This document shows, one piece after another, positions 5,374 to 7,720 of a stretch of DNA of 7,720 bases. Positions within the stretch are counted from its first letter, which is position 1; each line of letters starts with the position of its first letter. Source of the DNA: Isoptericola sp042668085 (GTDB lineage Bacteria > Actinomycetota > Actinomycetes > Actinomycetales > Cellulomonadaceae); the NCBI RefSeq assembly GCF_042668085.1, contig NZ_JBHVBO010000187.1, positions 1-7,720 of the forward strand, given 5' to 3'. The position numbers were made by a program, and so were the translations under genes. The notes under the pieces are model-generated. The model was not told the DNA's origin. It did no database searches and saw only the letters and a program-made list of their open reading frames with translations.

Positions 5374-5769
5374 GTGCCGCACATGCGAGTTTCGGAAGCG
5401 TCCGTGTACCTCGGCGTCAGCGACGACACGGTGCGCCGGTGGATCGACCGCGGGCTGCTCGGGTCCACGACGGACGCGTCGGGGCGCAAGGTCGTCGACG
5501 GGTACGAGGTGGCGATGGTGGCGCGCGAGCACGCGACCGTCCCCGCGCTGCCGGGCCGGATGAAGAGCTCGGCGCGCAACCGCTTCGTCGGGCTCGTCAC
5601 CGACATCCAGAGCGACCCGGTCATGTCGCAGGTGGAGCTGCAGTGCGGGCCGTTCCGCGTGGTGTCGCTCATGAGCAGCGAGGCCGTGCGCGACCTCGGG
5701 CTCGAGCGCGGCTCCGTCGCGGTCGCGGTCATCAAGTCGACGACCGTCGTGATCGAGGCGGAGGCGTGA
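5374..5769 (+). CDS. HTH + single Mop/TOBE domain molybdenum-binding regulator
   Basis: This 131-aa protein has a MerR/excisionase-like helix-turn-helix (RVSEASVYLGVSDDTVRRWI, residues 5-24) and, from about 67, one Mop (TOBE, molbindin) domain starting with SSARNRFVGLV (65-75) and ending KSTTVVIE (121-128). Single Mop domains bind molybdate or tungstate as oligomers. The HTH suggests a DNA-binding sensor rather than a pure storage protein. It is not classical ModE, which has a winged helix plus two tandem Mop domains and about twice the length. Candidate starts are ATG 5362, GTG 5374 and ATG 5383. GTG 5374 is preferred because it lies 7 nt after TATGCT and because related actinobacterial proteins, as I recall them, begin with Met-Pro and a few residues before RISEAA-type motifs. 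It is first in the operon with modABC and divergent from moeA, consistent with control of both. Confidence 0.85.
   Translation: MPHMRVSEASVYLGVSDDTVRRWIDRGLLGSTTDASGRKVVDGYEVAMVAREHATVPALPGRMKSSARNRFVGLVTDIQSDPVMSQVELQCGPFRVVSLMSSEAVRDLGLERGSVAVAVIKSTTVVIEAEA
5378..5387. promoter_or_regulatory. Second CGCA-N2-TGCG palindrome, candidate operator copy 2
   Basis: CGCACATGCG repeats the core of the upstream palindrome (CGCAGATGCG at 5347-5356) with one changed base. An extra C in front matches too, giving 10 of 11 identical. The centres are 31 bp apart, and the copy falls just after the regulator's start codon, downstream of the -10 box. It is also coding, so chance or codon constraint is possible. 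Confidence 0.45.
5760..5764 (+). promoter_or_regulatory. Ribosome binding site of modA
   Basis: GGAGG lies within the last codons of the regulator, 7 nt before ATG 5772. It favours that ATG over the GTG at 5766, which would leave only one nt of spacing. Confidence 0.75.
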
Positions 5770-5771
5770 GC

Positions 5772-6566
5772 ATGCCGACAGTCCGGGGACGCCGCCTGAG
5801 GAAGCACGTCGCCGTCGGCGCCGCGGCGCTCGCCGTGACCGCGCTGGCCGGCTGCGGCACGTCGGCGTCGGGGGCCGACGGCGAGGACGCCGGCACCACG
5901 ACGCTCACCGTGTTCGCCGCGGCGTCCCTGAAGGGCTCGTTCGAGGACCTCGCCGTGCAGTTCGAGGCCGCGCACGACGGCGTGGACGTGCAGCTCGGCT
6001 TCGCCGGGTCTTCCGACCTGGTGGCGCAGATCCAGCAGGGCGCGCCGGCCGACGTCTTCGCCTCCGCCGACACGGCGACCATGGACAGGCTCGTCGCCGA
6101 CGACCTGGTCGGCGCCCCGCAGGACTTCGCCACCAACACGCTGGAGATCGCCGTCCCGCCGGGCAACCCGGCCGGCGTCGAGTCCCTGCAGGACCTCGCC
6201 GACCCGGACGTGAAGCTCGTGCTGTGCGCGCCGGAGGTGCCGTGCGGGGCGGCCTCCGCGAAGGTCGCCGACGCCGCGGGCCTGGACCTGCGGCCGGTGA
6301 GCGAGGAGCAGAGCGTCACCGACGTGCTCGGCAAGGTGACCGCCGGCGAGGCGGACGCCGGGCTCGTGTACGTCACGGACGTCGCCGCCGCGGGGGACGA
6401 CGTCGAGGGCGTCGAGTTCGCCGAGTCGGCCGAGGCCGTCAACACCTACCCGATCGCCCCGGTGGCCGACGCGGACCAGGCGGAGCTCGCCCAGGAGTTC
6501 GTCGACCTCGTCCTGTCGGACGACGGGCAGCGGACGCTCGCGGGCTTCGGCTTCGCGGGACCGTAG
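5772..6566 (+). CDS. modA: Molybdate ABC transporter substrate-binding lipoprotein ModA
   Basis: This 264-aa extracytoplasmic protein captures molybdate (and probably tungstate) and delivers it to ModBC. The N-terminus is a lipoprotein signal: RGRRLRK (5-11), a hydrophobic stretch and lipobox LAGC with C28, so it is expected to be anchored to the outer face of the membrane. Family motifs follow: TVFAAASLKGSFEDL 46-60 with the ligand serine S52, GFAGSSDLVAQI 76-87 with the S80/S81 ligand region, GAPADVFASAD 90-100, CAPEVPCG 152-159 with a cysteine pair that could form a disulfide, AGLVYVTDV 196-204 and NTYPIAP 224-230 with ligand-region Y226. It follows the regulator by 2 nt. The stop TAG is directly followed by the modB GTG. 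The open frame far upstream of this ATG is antisense to moeA and was not included. Confidence 0.94.
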   Translation: MPTVRGRRLRKHVAVGAAALAVTALAGCGTSASGADGEDAGTTTLTVFAAASLKGSFEDLAVQFEAAHDGVDVQLGFAGSSDLVAQIQQGAPADVFASADTATMDRLVADDLVGAPQDFATNTLEIAVPPGNPAGVESLQDLADPDVKLVLCAPEVPCGAASAKVADAAGLDLRPVSEEQSVTDVLGKVTAGEADAGLVYVTDVAAAGDDVEGVEFAESAEAVNTYPIAPVADADQAELAQEFVDLVLSDDGQRTLAGFGFAGP

Positions 6567-7379
6567 GTGCCCGTGCGAGTCCCGACGCGATCCACCGGCG
6601 AAGCCGCCGTCGGCCTGCCCCGGTGGGCGTTCGCGCCCGCCGCGGTGGGCGGCCTGTTCGTGCTGCTGCCTCTGGTGGCGATGGCGACGCGGGTCGACTG
6701 GTCGAGCTACTGGGAGCTGATCAGCAGCGAGTCCGCGCGGGCCGCGCTGCTGCTCAGCCTGCAGACGTCGGCCGCGAGCACGGTGGCGTGCCTCGTGCTC
6801 GGGGTCCCGATGGCGCTGGTGCTGGCGCGGTGCCGCTTCCCCGGCATCGACCTGCTGCGCTCGCTGGTGATGGTGCCGCTGGTGCTCCCGCCCGTGGTGG
6901 GCGGCATCGCGCTGCTCTACACGTTCGGCCGCCGCGGCCTGCTCGGCGAGACGCTCGAGGTCGCGGGCCTGCAGGTCGCGTTCTCGACGACGGCGGTGGT
7001 GCTGGCGCAGACGTTCGTCGCGCTGCCGTTCCTCGTGACGAGCCTCGAGGGGGCCCTGCGCACGGCGGGCGCCCGCTACGAGGTGGTCGCGGCGTCGCTC
7101 GGCGCGCGCCCGACGACGGTGCTGCGCCGCGTGACCCTCCCCCTCGTGTGGCCGGGCCTGCTGTCCGGGGCGGTGCTGTCGTTCGCCCGCGCCCTCGGCG
7201 AGTTCGGCGCCACCATCACGTTCGCCGGCAGCCTGCAGGGCGTCACGCGCACCCTGCCGCTCGAGATCTACCTGCAGCGCGAGACCGATCCCGACGCCGC
7301 CGTCGCGCTGTCCCTGCTGCTCGTCGTCGTCGCCGTCCTCGTCATCGCCGCCACGCGCCGGGACCGGGGCCCGCGGTGA
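6567..7379 (+). CDS. modB: Molybdate ABC transporter permease ModB
   Basis: This 270-aa integral membrane protein forms the molybdate channel with ModC. Hydrophobic segments lie at about 20-41, 58-88, 97-120, 138-160, 194-222 and 245-262. The cytoplasmic EAA-type loop that contacts the ATPase is at 172-192 (EVVAASLGARPTTVLRRVTLP, with the central Gly179 and final Leu-Pro). ALGEFGATITFAGS at 209-222 is typical of ModB/CysT-type permeases. The start is GTG immediately after the modA stop, with GGGA six nt upstream. A second GTG two codons on (6573) is possible, but its spacing is worse. Arrangement between modA and modC fixes the substrate as molybdate rather than sulfate. Confidence 0.93.
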   Translation: MPVRVPTRSTGEAAVGLPRWAFAPAAVGGLFVLLPLVAMATRVDWSSYWELISSESARAALLLSLQTSAASTVACLVLGVPMALVLARCRFPGIDLLRSLVMVPLVLPPVVGGIALLYTFGRRGLLGETLEVAGLQVAFSTTAVVLAQTFVALPFLVTSLEGALRTAGARYEVVAASLGARPTTVLRRVTLPLVWPGLLSGAVLSFARALGEFGATITFAGSLQGVTRTLPLEIYLQRETDPDAAVALSLLLVVVAVLVIAATRRDRGPR

Positions 7380-7720
7380 CCCTGACGTTCGCCGCCACGC
7401 TGCCCGCCCGCGGGTTCGACGTCGAGCTCGACGTCGCCGAGGGCCGCACCCTCGCCCTGCTCGGCCCCAACGGGGCGGGCAAGTCGACGGCGCTCGGTCT
7501 GGTCGCCGGCACGCTGCGACCCCACGACGGGCGCATCGCCCTCGACGGGCGCCCCCTGGTGCGCGCCGACGGCGGCCGCATCCGGACCTGGGTGCCGCCG
7601 CACGCCCGGCACGTCGCGCTCCTGGCGCAGGAGCCCCTGCTGTTCCCGCACCTGTCCGTGCGGCAGAACGTGGCCTTCGGCCCGCGGTCCCAAGGCGTCC
7701 GACGGCGCGCGGCCGACGCC
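7376..7720 (+). CDS. modC: Molybdate ABC transporter ATPase ModC (5' part, cut by window end)
   Basis: The first 115 codons of an ABC ATPase that powers ModB are present, open to the last base. GTG start overlaps the modB stop as GTGA, implying translational coupling. No stronger Shine-Dalgarno is seen. Walker A is GPNGAGKST at 30-38 (K36), followed by GLVAGTLRPHDGRIALDG 41-58. The Q-loop is LLAQEPLLFPHLSVRQNVAFG at 82-102, with Q85; the LFPHLSVRxNVAFG wording is typical of ModC. The signature motif, Walker B, H-loop and any C-terminal Mop domain lie beyond the window, so whether this ModC carries its own molybdate-sensing domain cannot be judged. Confidence 0.9.
   Translation, partial: MTLTFAATLPARGFDVELDVAEGRTLALLGPNGAGKSTALGLVAGTLRPHDGRIALDGRPLVRADGGRIRTWVPPHARHVALLAQEPLLFPHLSVRQNVAFGPRSQGVRRRAADA

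Noticed and set aside
4035..5771. A long plus-strand frame running into modA, seemingly making an 843-aa protein
   Set aside because: The upstream part is antisense to moeA and out of frame with the regulator. The ModA signal peptide, lipobox and ribosome binding site place the start at 5772.
5283..5975. N-terminal extension of the MoeA frame to 660 aa
   Set aside because: It is antisense to the HTH/Mop gene and modA; family length and N-terminus fit the GTG at 5282.

Overview
The window is a gap-free stretch of very GC-rich bacterial DNA, with strong G/C preference at third codon positions. It has GTG and TTG starts, likely leaderless promoters, an actinobacterial-type PHO box and a MerR-like HTH/Mop regulator. 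This points to an actinomycete, probably a Micrococcales (Cellulomonas / Promicromonosporaceae type). The lineage guess is inference from style and protein flavour, not from a search.

Layout. The left part (60-2312, minus strand) is one large Tat-exported phosphatase of the PhoX/DUF839 family. Its own promoter region lies at about 2313-2431 and carries a well-matched two-unit PHO box (2397-2418) and a separate inverted repeat. Downstream of its stop, at the window edge, is a 22-bp tandem repeat. The middle (2432-5282, minus strand) is a tightly coupled molybdenum-cofactor operon transcribed moeA > moaC > moaB-moaE, with 4-bp stop/start overlaps at both junctions. The last gene is a MoaB/MogA-MoaE fusion. 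The right part (5374-7720, plus strand) is the molybdate uptake operon: a small HTH + single-Mop-domain regulator, modA (lipoprotein), modB (permease) and modC (ATPase, cut by the window end).

The two molybdenum operons diverge from a 91-bp intergenic region (5283-5373). Both first genes show the same arrangement: a TANNNT -10 hexamer, exactly 7 nt, then a GTG start. I read this as paired leaderless promoters. The regulator promoter is flanked by two copies of CGCA-N2-TGCG whose centres are 31 bp apart, about three helical turns. They are the best candidate operator for the regulator encoded next to them. The likely logic is that ModABC imports molybdate; MoaC and the MoaE half build cyclic pyranopterin and molybdopterin; the MoaB/MogA half adenylates molybdopterin; MoeA inserts Mo; and the Mop-domain protein senses or stores molybdate and may control both operons. 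MoaA and MoaD are not in the window.

I see no wholly new system. The most useful leads are the paired leaderless promoters with the twin palindrome, the PHO box in front of phoX, the MoaB-MoaE fusion, the departures from MoeA signature motifs, and the edge repeat.
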